Translations under genes and position numbers: made by a program
Assembly: GCA_018672815.1 (NCBI GenBank)
Contig: JABHDX010000107.1
Location: 1-60,885, forward strand
Origin: Gammaproteobacteria bacterium
GTDB taxonomy: Bacteria > Pseudomonadota > Gammaproteobacteria > UBA11654
Length of the DNA stretch: 60,885 nucleotides
Direction of reading: 5' to 3'
Shown: piece after piece, positions 36,113 through 44,966 of the stretch
Numbering within the stretch: the stretch's first letter is position 1
Layout of the letters: every line of letters begins with the position of its first letter
Notes under the pieces: model-generated
The model's database searches: none
What the model was told of the DNA's origin: nothing
Seen by the model: only the letters and a program-made list of their open reading frames with translations

Positions 36113-36143
36113 GAAGGGGGTATTTAAACCCCCTTCTTTTTTT
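36113..36143. terminator. Bidirectional intrinsic terminator
   Basis: An 8-bp stem GAAGGGGG/CCCCCTTC with an 8-nt loop is followed by seven T on the plus strand and preceded by an A-run (36102-36108) that acts as the T-run on the minus strand. It ends both the LLM unit and the convergent heat-shock gene. Confidence 0.85.
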
Positions 36144-36145
36144 AT

Positions 36146-36595
36146 TCAGCCTAATAATTTCTTTTTTGTTGTTAAATTAATTTTCTTAGGTTTTTTATTT
36201 TCAGGAATAAATCTTTCCATTCCAATGTATAACATTCCATTGGAAAGGGCCGCTCCTTTAATCTCCATATCATCTGAAAGAACAAAATTTCTAATAAAGC
36301 TTCTCGCTGCTAGCCCTTGGTGTAGTAAACCTTCAGTGGCTTCCTTGGGGCTGTTTCCAGTTATTTTTAAGTTCTCTCCAGTCACTTCAATATCAATATC
36401 TGTTTCTTCAAACCCAGCTACTGCCAATTCAATGGTGTATTGTTCTTCAGAAACTTTACGAATATTGTACGGAGGGTAATTCACATTTTGTGATTTTGAG
36501 TTTGCCATAATTGACAACGCGTCAAATGTTCTATCGAATCCTACAGCAAATGGAGAAATATCTCTCCAAACTGAATCTAATACCGTATTAACCAT
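36146..36595 (-). CDS. ibpA: Small heat-shock protein Hsp20 (IbpA-like)
   Basis: A 149-residue alpha-crystallin-type chaperone that holds unfolding proteins in the cytosol. The crystallin domain (about 40-130) has YTIELAVAGFEETDIDIEV and LAARSFIRNFVL; the C-terminus has a short tail. The longer frame starts at 36649, but the ATG at 36595, 6 bases after AGGAG, is the IbpA start (MVNTVLDSVWRD). A sigma32-type promoter and a ROSE-type hairpin covering the Shine-Dalgarno lie upstream, so it is controlled by heat at two levels. Confidence 0.93.
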   Translation of the reverse strand: MVNTVLDSVWRDISPFAVGFDRTFDALSIMANSKSQNVNYPPYNIRKVSEEQYTIELAVAGFEETDIDIEVTGENLKITGNSPKEATEGLLHQGLAARSFIRNFVLSDDMEIKGAALSNGMLYIGMERFIPENKKPKKINLTTKKKLLG

Positions 36596-36600
36596 AATGT

Positions 36601-36649
36601 ACTCCTTTTTTAAGCAAGTTAATGATGTGGATCCATTATTGGCATCCAC
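36601..36649 (-). promoter_or_regulatory. ROSE-type RNA thermometer in the ibpA leader
   Basis: On the minus strand ACTTGCTT (36612-36619) pairs with AAGGAGT (36601-36607), hiding the Shine-Dalgarno. The pairing keeps the hallmark TTGCT opposite AGGA with one bulged G. A second hairpin GTGGAT/ATCCAC (36627-36649) lies just 5'. This two-hairpin layout matches ROSE-like elements of ibpA-type genes. Melting on warming would free the ribosome site. Confidence 0.75.
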
Positions 36650-36658
36650 AATTATTAC

Positions 36659-36684
36659 TTATGGACAGATTTTGAGTTTTCAAG
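36659..36684 (-). promoter_or_regulatory. Sigma32 (heat-shock) promoter of ibpA
   Basis: On the minus strand CTTGAAA (36678-36684) is followed 12 bases later by TCCATAA (36659-36665), close to the RpoH consensus CTTGAAA-N11-16-CCCATnT. The predicted start is about 36650, just 5' of the thermometer hairpins. Confidence 0.65.
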
Positions 36685-36700
36685 GATTGAAAATTTTTAC

Positions 36701-37615
36701 TTAAGGAGAAGTGGATTGGAAATAAAATTTTCTCCAAAGTCTTATACCTATCATTAAAGAGACAAACCAAAGAATAAATTCAATCCAATTAGGATTTGAG
36801 TTATAACCAAAAAAACCTTTAAGAAAGACACCTATTGCCCCTTTATCATGTAAAAGATGAGTGTATTTATTTTTACCATTTAGGTTATAAGAGTACAGAC
36901 TGGAATTATCATCAATATTAAGTTCTGATTGTGGTTTTAGAATATCCCAAACTCTTACGATATCTGTTTTATTTTCTAAACCTACCCATTCAAGATGATC
37001 TCCCTTTACTAAAAATTCTTCTGCTTCATGGGTTCCATAAGCCACCATTCCTGAAGCAAATATCACCAACATGAGAGTTGTTGCTTGAAAAAAGGTTCTA
37101 AGATGGATTCTCCGACCTTGGATAACTATCAAATAACCAATAAGGATTGCCAATATCATTCCTGAGAAAAAGCCAACATATGAAAATGAACCAAGTATTG
37201 AGAAGCTACTGATCAGAAAGATAGCAGTTTCAAACCCTTCTCTTAAGATGGCAAAGAAAACGACCAAAAAGACGCCCCAGCCTGAAGTGCTTATAGCCTT
37301 TTCTGTTTCAGATTCTAACTCACTTCGATCACTAACATGTTTTGATAGCCAGAAGATTACATACCATAGTAAACCAGCTGTTAAGAACATCAAAAAAGAT
37401 TCAACTAGAGCATCGATGGAAGCATTGCCAATGGATTGTTTAATATTATTGAGAATGATTCCTATAATGACACTGGCTATTAATGCAGAAATAACTCCCA
37501 TCCAAAGCTGTTTTATTTCCTTTGTTAGGCTGTTTTTTTCTAAAAGTGTAAAAATGATTCCTACTATCAGGCAGGCTTCTAAACTTTCTCTAAAGACGAT
37601 AATAAATTCATTCAT
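36701..37615 (-). CDS. FTR1-family high-affinity iron permease
   Basis: A 304-residue inner-membrane protein with about seven helices and two copies of the iron-binding R-E-x2-E motif: RESLE at 9-13 and REGFE near 127. These are the defining motifs of Ftr1/EfeU iron permeases. No EfeO, EfeB or multicopper oxidase is encoded next to it, so the partner is unknown. It lies 160 bases after the TonB receptor and probably completes an iron-uptake locus. I found no convincing Fur box directly upstream. Confidence 0.88.
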   Translation of the reverse strand: MNEFIIVFRESLEACLIVGIIFTLLEKNSLTKEIKQLWMGVISALIASVIIGIILNNIKQSIGNASIDALVESFLMFLTAGLLWYVIFWLSKHVSDRSELESETEKAISTSGWGVFLVVFFAILREGFETAIFLISSFSILGSFSYVGFFSGMILAILIGYLIVIQGRRIHLRTFFQATTLMLVIFASGMVAYGTHEAEEFLVKGDHLEWVGLENKTDIVRVWDILKPQSELNIDDNSSLYSYNLNGKNKYTHLLHDKGAIGVFLKGFFGYNSNPNWIEFILWFVSLMIGIRLWRKFYFQSTSP

Positions 37616-37696
37616 TATTTTTTCTCAAGTAAAATTGATAGTTAATCTTAAATAATATTATTTTTTTGATCAAATCAATATAAGAATTTAGGCGAT

Positions 37697-37747
37697 AGTG
37701 GGAAAGCTAGAGAGTTATGAGAGTTGTGTTTTCCCACTGTCTTTTTT
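37697..37747 (+). terminator. Terminator-like hairpin, plus-strand polarity
   Basis: A 9-bp stem AGTGGGAAA/TTTCCCACT with a 24-nt loop is followed, after GTC, by six T on the plus strand. The flanking genes are both on the minus strand, so it would end a plus-strand transcript or act as an RNA structure between receptor and permease. The role is uncertain. Confidence 0.4.
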
Positions 37748-37775
37748 AGGGGTTCTATTATAGCTAGGGGATTAT

Positions 37776-39956
37776 TTAGAATCTGTAACGAACTCCCAAA
37801 TTATAGGACCTTGGTCTTTGAGTTCTAATACCATTCTTAGGAGCTCTAGCAACAATATTTTTTGAATCCGTTATATTATCTATGACCATATAAAAATCTG
37901 TTTCTTTATTGATTGTCTTGGAAAAAGATAGATCAGTAATTGAATATGAATCTATACCAGTATTAGCTTCACAGGCTACAATTGAACAGGTTTCTCCATA
38001 GGACATCATTCTCAAGTGAGTATTCCAGCCAGTCACTGTTTCTAGGCTTAAAAACATAGTTAACTGAGATTTTGGAAGATTCGGAAGGCTCATACCTGCT
38101 CTTACATTACCCCAGAAATCACTATCAAAAGTGGTATCAAACTTGGCATCTGTATTTGTGTAACTGAGACCAGCTGAAATTTTATTACCTGTTTCATTAA
38201 TATGTTGAGTAGTTGCAGCTATTTCAAAACCACTAATACTAGATGCTCCAGCATTGAATGTATCACCAATATCACAACCTTCAATTACTCCAGATGATGA
38301 AGATCTACACTCACCGAACATATTCGCATACTTTGTATCAAATCGGATAATTTCAAATGAGTTGTTATCGCTTAAATATTTTAGACCAATTTCAATATTA
38401 TCTGCTGACTCGGGATCAGCGCCACCTGTTGTTGGAGTAAACCCTTCATGAAACCCTCCAAAGAAGGAAAAACCATTATCAAGATCATAGTCAAAACCAA
38501 TACCAAATAGTGTTTCATCATTATTTGCTAGAGTCTTTGGGTAACCTTTTGCAGTATTAACTTTAGTTCTTGCTGTATCTATATACCTTTCTTGGGCAAT
38601 TTTCCAATTTTCAGATCTTATACCAGCAGTGATAGTTAGTTGACCAAAATCTATTTCATTACTGATAAAGAATGCACTTGCTTGAGCTGTAGTAACTCTA
38701 TTATTGCTTGAATATCCAGGCATACTACTTGCCACTAGAGCCGATAAAATGCCATTAGCCCAATTAGTTCTTTCATACCATTGCATACGATCTTCATCGT
38801 CTTTTGTATCTCTATATCCAATGGTAATTGTTTGATTGTTCAGTTTAATATTTGAATTAACAATAAGGCCTTCTGAGCTATAGGAACGATTATTATGTTT
38901 TAATTTAATTGACTCTGCAGTTGTATTGGTACCTCGAAGAATTGAAATGGCAACAGCGTCTCCTGCATTAGCATAATCAATAAGATTGTTAATGCCTTTA
39001 TCAGACCCACCATATCCTATCTTATCTGTTTTGAACCAATCTCTTGCAAAATCATTTACATAATAAGTAGCACTCAAATCTATATTTCCAGTACTCATAC
39101 TGTAGCTGAAAACTACTTGATTATGTTCATTATCCATTTGGTCATAATCAGTAAAACCATATCGCATATGAGCATTGGATCTATAATCACTTTCCGTTAA
39201 TCCAACATAAGATTGATCCGATATTTCATCAGAATCTTGGAACTTAATATCTAATTGCTGGTAGAGATCTGCATTAGGATCATTGTTAAATCTCAATTTA
39301 ACAACTACATCAGTTTTATCAAAGCCAGTATCTCCATTGGTATGCTCCATATCATCGAAACCATCAGTTTTATGCTTTAATCCTTCCACAAGAAAACCAA
39401 AATTTTCTGAAGAAGAGCCATAGAATAAATGGGACTTCATATTCCCATCAGAACCAAATTCTTGATTCAAGAAACCTGAAGTTGATTCAGGAATAGGAGT
39501 GCTGATTAAGTTTATAGCACCACCAATAGTGTATGGCCCAGTTTTGATTGCTGCTGGTCCTTTGACTACTTCAATACCATTGATTCTTGAGAATGTTGGG
39601 AAATAATAAGCAGAAGATGCAGCATAAGGAGCTGGTGCTATTAGAATTCCATCTTCCATCAATGTAATTTTACCTGATCGATCAGGGTAGGTTCCTCTTA
39701 TGCTAATATTAGGCCGCAATCCATAACCTTCCTCAGGTCTAACATTGATACCAGGGACGCTTGCTAGTGCCTTATGTATATCCATAGTTTCAAATTTTTC
39801 TAAGTCTTGTGCAGAAACTTTTGTTGCAGAACCAGGAAGAGATTTTTTACCTATGATCGTTATGTTATCAATTTTATCTAACCCATGATTTGCTGCTTCA
39901 ACATTAATAAAGATTATAAGAGAGAATGACAAAAACCAGATTCTTATGAAATTCAT
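37776..39956 (-). CDS. TonB-dependent outer-membrane receptor, Fur-controlled
   Basis: A 726-residue receptor. A signal peptide (about 1-21), a plug domain (EKFETMDIHKALASVPGINVRPEEGYGLRP-type region, quoted in part: ALASVPGINVR, IRGTYPDRSGK) and a 22-strand barrel ending in Phe (LGVRYRF) are visible. The sequence is FecA-like in organisation; DNITIIG near the mature N-terminus may be the TonB box. A Fur box 40 bases upstream indicates ferric-siderophore or ferric-citrate uptake. The ligand is not predictable. It is followed by the iron permease. Confidence 0.92.
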   Translation of the reverse strand: MNFIRIWFLSFSLIIFINVEAANHGLDKIDNITIIGKKSLPGSATKVSAQDLEKFETMDIHKALASVPGINVRPEEGYGLRPNISIRGTYPDRSGKITLMEDGILIAPAPYAASSAYYFPTFSRINGIEVVKGPAAIKTGPYTIGGAINLISTPIPESTSGFLNQEFGSDGNMKSHLFYGSSSENFGFLVEGLKHKTDGFDDMEHTNGDTGFDKTDVVVKLRFNNDPNADLYQQLDIKFQDSDEISDQSYVGLTESDYRSNAHMRYGFTDYDQMDNEHNQVVFSYSMSTGNIDLSATYYVNDFARDWFKTDKIGYGGSDKGINNLIDYANAGDAVAISILRGTNTTAESIKLKHNNRSYSSEGLIVNSNIKLNNQTITIGYRDTKDDEDRMQWYERTNWANGILSALVASSMPGYSSNNRVTTAQASAFFISNEIDFGQLTITAGIRSENWKIAQERYIDTARTKVNTAKGYPKTLANNDETLFGIGFDYDLDNGFSFFGGFHEGFTPTTGGADPESADNIEIGLKYLSDNNSFEIIRFDTKYANMFGECRSSSSGVIEGCDIGDTFNAGASSISGFEIAATTQHINETGNKISAGLSYTNTDAKFDTTFDSDFWGNVRAGMSLPNLPKSQLTMFLSLETVTGWNTHLRMMSYGETCSIVACEANTGIDSYSITDLSFSKTINKETDFYMVIDNITDSKNIVARAPKNGIRTQRPRSYNLGVRYRF

Positions 39957-39995
39957 TTTATATCTATCCTTAATTAAATATTATTTATATTAACT

Positions 39996-40014
39996 GATAA
40001 TGATTATCATTAAC
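39996..40014. promoter_or_regulatory. Fur box of the TonB receptor
   Basis: GATAATGATTATCATTAAC matches the 19-base Fur consensus GATAATGATAATCATTATC at 17 of 19 positions and lies 40 bases before the receptor start codon. Confidence 0.85.
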
Positions 40015-40118
40015 ATAAAGGAATAATAATCAATTACAAATATAATGCAAGCATATATAGTTCCTTTTTTATATATCTGAAAAAAATAGTTACGAATAAA
40101 TAAATTTATATAAGTTCG

Positions 40119-40940
40119 TTAATCCTTGATCTTGGTTTCCAAAATATCATCGATTGTTTTCACAAACCTTGTTAATCTTTTTTGAAATTTTTTTGATTGT
40201 TTCTCGTCAAAAGAAGCTATGATTTTTGCAGTGATATTATTTATAACAGTTCTGGTATTTTCATCTTCAGAATTAAGAGAATTGACATGATCTATTAATA
40301 AATTATTATCATTTTTTAAAGCTAATATCCTTATTAATTCTTGATCCCATGTTTCTTTGTTATCAATTAATTGGTATCTAGAATCTTCTATATTGGAAAT
40401 ATAAAAAGAAATTATATTTTTTTGTTTAGTATTCAGTTTGACTCCGAATAGCTTGAAGAATCTTATAAAACTTTTACTCAGAATTTCGTGATACTCTTTT
40501 GTTTCTTTTTTTAGTGTTCTTCTTTTTTCTTCACTCAATGAATTTAAATGCATTTCAATCTCTTGAATTTGTTCATCTGAAAGTGTTCTAGATAATTCAA
40601 CAAAATAAGGTAATAAAAAATCTCTAGTATTAGTACTAAGTTCTATACCGCTTAGGTAAATATTATCTATATCCTTTCTTGTTGTTCGATTGTCTAAAGC
40701 TTTGAATTTAAGAAGCAGTTCTTTGTATTTTGGTAATTCAGATTTTGTATTCCAATTTTTAAAATCTGCAGCTGAGTTTCTTATGAAAACTTTTTGATTC
40801 TCTGTGAAACTAGCATACTCCAGTATTTGATTTGCAATGTATTGATCTATTCTTTCATACCAGAGTTCTCCAACAACAGAGCAAGAAGCTATGTTTATTG
40901 TCAGAATAATAATTATTGTCTTAAAATTTTGTTTTTTCAT
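40119..40940 (-). CDS. DUF6279 family lipoprotein
   Basis: A 273-residue predicted lipoprotein. The signal peptide ends in the lipobox INIASC; the mature chain is almost wholly helical and charged (LSDEQIQEIEMHLNSLSEEKRRTLKKE), the pattern of the DUF6279 lipoproteins of Gammaproteobacteria. Its function is unknown. It lies upstream of the TonB receptor, but the Fur box lies after it, so it need not be iron-regulated. The gap to the F420 operon is 28 bases and it may be the last gene of that transcript. Confidence 0.75.
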   Translation of the reverse strand: MKKQNFKTIIIILTINIASCSVVGELWYERIDQYIANQILEYASFTENQKVFIRNSAADFKNWNTKSELPKYKELLLKFKALDNRTTRKDIDNIYLSGIELSTNTRDFLLPYFVELSRTLSDEQIQEIEMHLNSLSEEKRRTLKKETKEYHEILSKSFIRFFKLFGVKLNTKQKNIISFYISNIEDSRYQLIDNKETWDQELIRILALKNDNNLLIDHVNSLNSEDENTRTVINNITAKIIASFDEKQSKKFQKRLTRFVKTIDDILETKIKD

Positions 40941-40968
40941 GTTCTGTAGAATTTATGAATTCTGAAAA

Positions 40969-43350
40969 TTAGGTACTTGGGTAGGCACTTTCCAATAACA
41001 TTTGCATGTTCATAGACGAAGAAATGGCTGATTGATGTATCATCCTATTCTTATTAATTTTATTATAAAGAGTGTCTCTTAGTAGAGGAGTTCTATTGGC
41101 ACTTAAGATGAAGGATTCCATCCGATCAGGAGTAAACTCTTGACCATGTATACTACCAGCTGCTTTTGAAATAGATTCATTCATGAGAGTACCTCCCATG
41201 TCATTAACTCCTGCATTGAGACAACTTAATGCTCCAGATTGTCCTAGTTTGACCCAGCTTGTTTGTATATTGTCAATTAATGGGTGAAGACTCAGTCTTC
41301 CAATTGCATGCATTAAAAGAACTTCTCTAAAAGTAGGCCCTGGTCTTGCATGTCCTCTTTTATACATTGGTGATTCCATACTGACATATGGCAAGGGTAT
41401 AAATTCAGTAATTCCTCCTGTTTTTTTCTGCAGGTTTCTCAAGCAAAGCAGATGAGTAGCCCAATCATCAATAGTCTCCTGATGGCCAAACATAATGGTC
41501 GATGTGGTCTTGATACCAACTTTATGAGCTGTACTTATAACTTCTAACCATTCTGAAGTATTTATTTTATCGGGACAAATTTTACTCCTAACTGAGTCAT
41601 CTAATATTTCAGCAGCAGTACCCGGCATGGTTTTTAGTCCTGCTTGTTTAAGTAGTTCTAAGTATTGTTCTAAAGAATAACCTAATGTTGAAGCACCATG
41701 ATGTATTTCTAGGGCTGAAAATGCGTGGATATGAATATCAGGAACTCTTTCTTTGATAGCTCTACAAATGTTTAAATAAGTTTCTCCATCAAAATTAGGG
41801 TGAATACCTCCTTGAAGGCATACCTCAGTAGCACCACGATTCCAAGCCTCTAATGCTCTGTTTGCGATTTCTTCGAATGAAATTAGATAGGGTTTACCGC
41901 GAAGATTTTCTTTTGTTTTTCCCTTGGAGAAAGCGCAGAAATGACATCTATATTTACAGATATTCGTATAGTTAATATTACGCGTTACAACATAACTAAC
42001 AGCATCACCATTTACTCTTTCTCTGAGTGCATTGGCATGATTCAAAACATAATCTAAATCATTTCCTCTTACTTTGAATAGGTCCTTGATTTCAGTTGGG
42101 TCCAACTCCATTCCATTGCTTGCTTTATGAACGATTGAGCTAATATTGAGATTGGGTTGATGATTCTGGTTGATCCAATTTTCATATTTTCCAGTTTGAG
42201 GGCTATCTAAAGATTCACCGCAACGCCATAAATTTTCACGTCCAAAGCCTTCAGAATCAGATAATTCATTTATATAGGGTGTTAGCTGTGGATTAAACCA
42301 TTGTTTATCCTGAGAGATGTATTCAGGGTATATCGTTAATCTTTCTTGAAGTTTCTTGCCTTTTTCAGTCGTCACTCTTTCCAGTAATTTTAATTCTGGC
42401 CATGGGGATTCTGGATTTACATGATCTTCAGTGACTGGAGAGATTCCTCCCCAATCATTAATGCCAGCATCAATGACTTGTGGCAGTGCAGACATGTTTA
42501 AGTTAGGTGGACATTGTATATTCATTTCTTGACCAAACATTAGTCGAGACATTGATAAGGTCCACAAAAGTTCTGATAAATCAGGTGTGGTTGCATTCTT
42601 CATTTTTGTATCAGGCTTGGGTACAAAATTTTGAATAATAATTTCTTGTATATGGCTATATTGATTATGCAATTTTTTGATTTCCAATAAGCTTTCAATT
42701 CTCTCTTGGCGTGTCTCACCAATACCAATAAGAATACCAGTAGTCAGTGGAATCGATTGTTGACCTATATGCCTCATAGTTTCTAATCTAATATTTGGAT
42801 TTTTATCTGGAGACCCAAAATGAGGCATTCCCTTCTCACATAATCGATCAGAGGAAGATTCAAGCATTATACCCATTGAAGGAGAGATCTCTCTTAATCG
42901 GGCTATTTCTTCAGAATTCATAGTGCCTGGATTTAAATGAGGCAAAAGACCTGTTTCTTCCAAGACAAGTTCTGCCATCGCGAAAAGGTAATCAAGTGTT
43001 GATTCATAGCCTAGATATTTTAGGTCATTTTTCGCCACTTCATAGCGCAATTCTGGTTTTTCACCTAAAGTGAATAGGGCTTCTTTGCATTGGTTCAACT
43101 GACCATCTTTTGCAATTTTTAAAATCTCTTCAGGTCTAAGGTAAGGGTTTTTTAGTTTTCTTGGGACTTTAGCAAAAGTGCAATAATGGCATACATCTCG
43201 ACACAACATCGTAAGGGGTATAAAAACTTTCTTGGAGAAGGTAATAACATTTTTCTCTTGATCCCTTAGTACTCTTGCTTGTTTCATCAACTCCTCTAAG
43301 GGCATCGATTGACTTAACTCTATATATTGATTTATTGAAGGATTTGGCAT
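40969..43350 (-). CDS. fbiC: FO synthase, CofG-CofH fusion (FbiC type)
   Basis: A 793-residue bifunctional radical-SAM enzyme that forms the deazaflavin FO from tyrosine and 5-amino-6-ribitylaminouracil. The CofG half (about 1-370) has the [4Fe-4S] motif C50-x3-C54-x2-C57. The CofH half (about 410-793) has C465-x3-C469-x2-C472. The order and length match actinobacterial FbiC; methanogens and many others use separate CofG and CofH. It is the last cofactor gene of the operon, with cofC 59 bases upstream. Confidence 0.96.
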   Translation of the reverse strand: MPNPSINQYIELSQSMPLEELMKQARVLRDQEKNVITFSKKVFIPLTMLCRDVCHYCTFAKVPRKLKNPYLRPEEILKIAKDGQLNQCKEALFTLGEKPELRYEVAKNDLKYLGYESTLDYLFAMAELVLEETGLLPHLNPGTMNSEEIARLREISPSMGIMLESSSDRLCEKGMPHFGSPDKNPNIRLETMRHIGQQSIPLTTGILIGIGETRQERIESLLEIKKLHNQYSHIQEIIIQNFVPKPDTKMKNATTPDLSELLWTLSMSRLMFGQEMNIQCPPNLNMSALPQVIDAGINDWGGISPVTEDHVNPESPWPELKLLERVTTEKGKKLQERLTIYPEYISQDKQWFNPQLTPYINELSDSEGFGRENLWRCGESLDSPQTGKYENWINQNHQPNLNISSIVHKASNGMELDPTEIKDLFKVRGNDLDYVLNHANALRERVNGDAVSYVVTRNINYTNICKYRCHFCAFSKGKTKENLRGKPYLISFEEIANRALEAWNRGATEVCLQGGIHPNFDGETYLNICRAIKERVPDIHIHAFSALEIHHGASTLGYSLEQYLELLKQAGLKTMPGTAAEILDDSVRSKICPDKINTSEWLEVISTAHKVGIKTTSTIMFGHQETIDDWATHLLCLRNLQKKTGGITEFIPLPYVSMESPMYKRGHARPGPTFREVLLMHAIGRLSLHPLIDNIQTSWVKLGQSGALSCLNAGVNDMGGTLMNESISKAAGSIHGQEFTPDRMESFILSANRTPLLRDTLYNKINKNRMIHQSAISSSMNMQMLLESAYPST

Positions 43351-43409
43351 TGTGTATTTATAGCTTTTTAAGCTTTGTATAACAATTATTATTTATGATA
43401 AAAGAGAAT

Positions 43410-44000
43410 TTATGGCGAAGTAATGGATTTAAATTTCTTGAAGTCATTTTCATCATCTAGATCCAAGCTCAATGCTTTGTTATTAAAAATCCTGATTGTT
43501 ATATTGGCATTTTCAGCTGAGCGTACATGTTTTTTAAAACTATTCTCGCCAAATTGAAAATCAATCATTCTAGGCATATCTAATATTAAAGCATTGGTAC
43601 CTCCATCTTTATTAGCTTCAACTATAGTTATTCCTTTTTTATGAGAATCTATAAATAGCTCTACATCTGCTTGTGTAACAAAAGGAAGGTCAATGGATAA
43701 GTACATCATTCTTTTTACATTTTGCTTTTCTATCCAGTTTGATGCTTTTTCAATTTTTTTCTTTAAACTATGAACATCAAACTCATCAATGGTTATAATT
43801 TTCTTTATAGATAGAGATTGGATCCATTCTGATTCATGGGTCATCACTATAATTTTATCTATTGTTTCTATTTTATTGAGAATCTTTAGTGTTTGAGATG
43901 CTAATGTTTTTGTCAGTTCTGTTCTTTCTTCTTGATTTAATAGATGAGAAAGTCTGCTCATTGATGCATTAAAGTTATTGATTGGGATGAGTGCCCACAC
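43410..44000 (-). CDS. cofC: Phospholactate/phosphoglycerate guanylyltransferase CofC
   Basis: A 196-residue nucleotidyltransferase that makes the GDP-activated three-carbon acid for F420. It begins MWALIPINNFNASMSRL, matching the family start (P-x-K/N...SRL) although the usual Lys is Asn. The segment YLSIDLPFVTQADVELF is the metal/nucleotide region. Known enzymes use 2-phospholactate, phosphoenolpyruvate or 3-phosphoglycerate; the choice cannot be read by eye. It lies 3 bases after cofD. Confidence 0.88.
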   Translation of the reverse strand: MWALIPINNFNASMSRLSHLLNQEERTELTKTLASQTLKILNKIETIDKIIVMTHESEWIQSLSIKKIITIDEFDVHSLKKKIEKASNWIEKQNVKRMMYLSIDLPFVTQADVELFIDSHKKGITIVEANKDGGTNALILDMPRMIDFQFGENSFKKHVRSAENANITIRIFNNKALSLDLDDENDFKKFKSITSP

Positions 44001-44003
44001 TAC

Positions 44004-44966
44004 TTATTCTCCTGCTAATTCTATTTCTTGGGCAAAATCTAAAACACCATGTGCAAGTTGAATTTTATCTTGATCATTATGCATTACAGTATTCATCACT
44101 TTAGTTTTAATTCCCATATCATCAACTTGCGATACTAAATCTTGATCCAGTACATCAAGAATCAAACCATCAATCAGGCCATCGTAGTGTTTTGCTATTG
44201 TGACAACCGATGGTTCCAGCCCCAGCTCTGCCATTATTTTTGTTGTGGGACCTTTTATGGCTTGACCATCTACTACTGGTGAAACAGCAATCACTGGAGT
44301 AGAAGCAGTTTTTAAAAAAGTTCTTATTTCAGATAAAGAAAGAATTGGGTCAATACTAAGATACGGGTTTGATGGAGCAAGAATGATTGCCTTTAGATTA
44401 TTGTCATTCATTTCATCTAAGACTGTTTGCGAGGGCGCAGCTTTTTTTTGCTTGAAGGAAATTGATTTAACCTTTGGTATGCATTGTTTTTTAACAAAAT
44501 ATTCCTGAAAGGAGAGTGTACCAATATCACTCTCAATTATTGTTTTGATCGAATGATTACTCATAGGTAAAATTTTGCTGTTGATATTCCAGATTTCTGA
44601 AACTTTTTGAGTAATCTCAGACAAGTTCTTTCCATTTTGTATTTCTTTGGATCGATATACATGCATTTCTAAATCTTTATCACCCAGTTTAAACCAATTA
44701 TCAGCTCCAAGTTCACTCATGATATTATGAGCTTTCCAAGTTTCTCCAGTTCTACCCCAGCCAGTTTCTATATTGTTTTCACCTGCTAACGTATAGATCA
44801 ATGTGTCAATATCAGGAGAGATATAAAAACCTAAGTGAAGGAAATCATCTCCGGTATTAGCAATAATTGATAATTCGTCTTTATCAGTGATTTGGTCCAA
44901 GCCCCTACATAATTTTGCTCCACCAACACCACCGCTCAATGCTAAGATTTTTTTCTTTTTTATCAT
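44004..44966 (-). CDS. cofD: LPPG:FO phosphotransferase CofD
   Basis: A 320-residue transferase that joins FO to the GDP-activated three-carbon acid, giving F420-0. It has the signature LSGGVGGAKLCRGL at 10-23, NTGDDFLHLGFYISPDIDT at about 37-55 and ILAPSNPYLSIDPIL. Length is normal. It shares one base with the end of cofE (TAATG) and precedes cofC by 3 bases. Confidence 0.95.
   Translation of the reverse strand: MIKKKKILALSGGVGGAKLCRGLDQITDKDELSIIANTGDDFLHLGFYISPDIDTLIYTLAGENNIETGWGRTGETWKAHNIMSELGADNWFKLGDKDLEMHVYRSKEIQNGKNLSEITQKVSEIWNINSKILPMSNHSIKTIIESDIGTLSFQEYFVKKQCIPKVKSISFKQKKAAPSQTVLDEMNDNNLKAIILAPSNPYLSIDPILSLSEIRTFLKTASTPVIAVSPVVDGQAIKGPTTKIMAELGLEPSVVTIAKHYDGLIDGLILDVLDQDLVSQVDDMGIKTKVMNTVMHNDQDKIQLAHGVLDFAQEIELAGE

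Noticed and set aside
37635..37655. GATAGTTAATCTTAAATAA as a second Fur box before the permease
   Set aside because: Too few matches to the 19-base consensus beyond the first four bases.
37664..37680. TTGATCAAATCAA upstream of the iron permease as an FNR box
   Set aside because: The half-sites are 3, not 4, bases apart, so it does not fit the FNR/CRP geometry.
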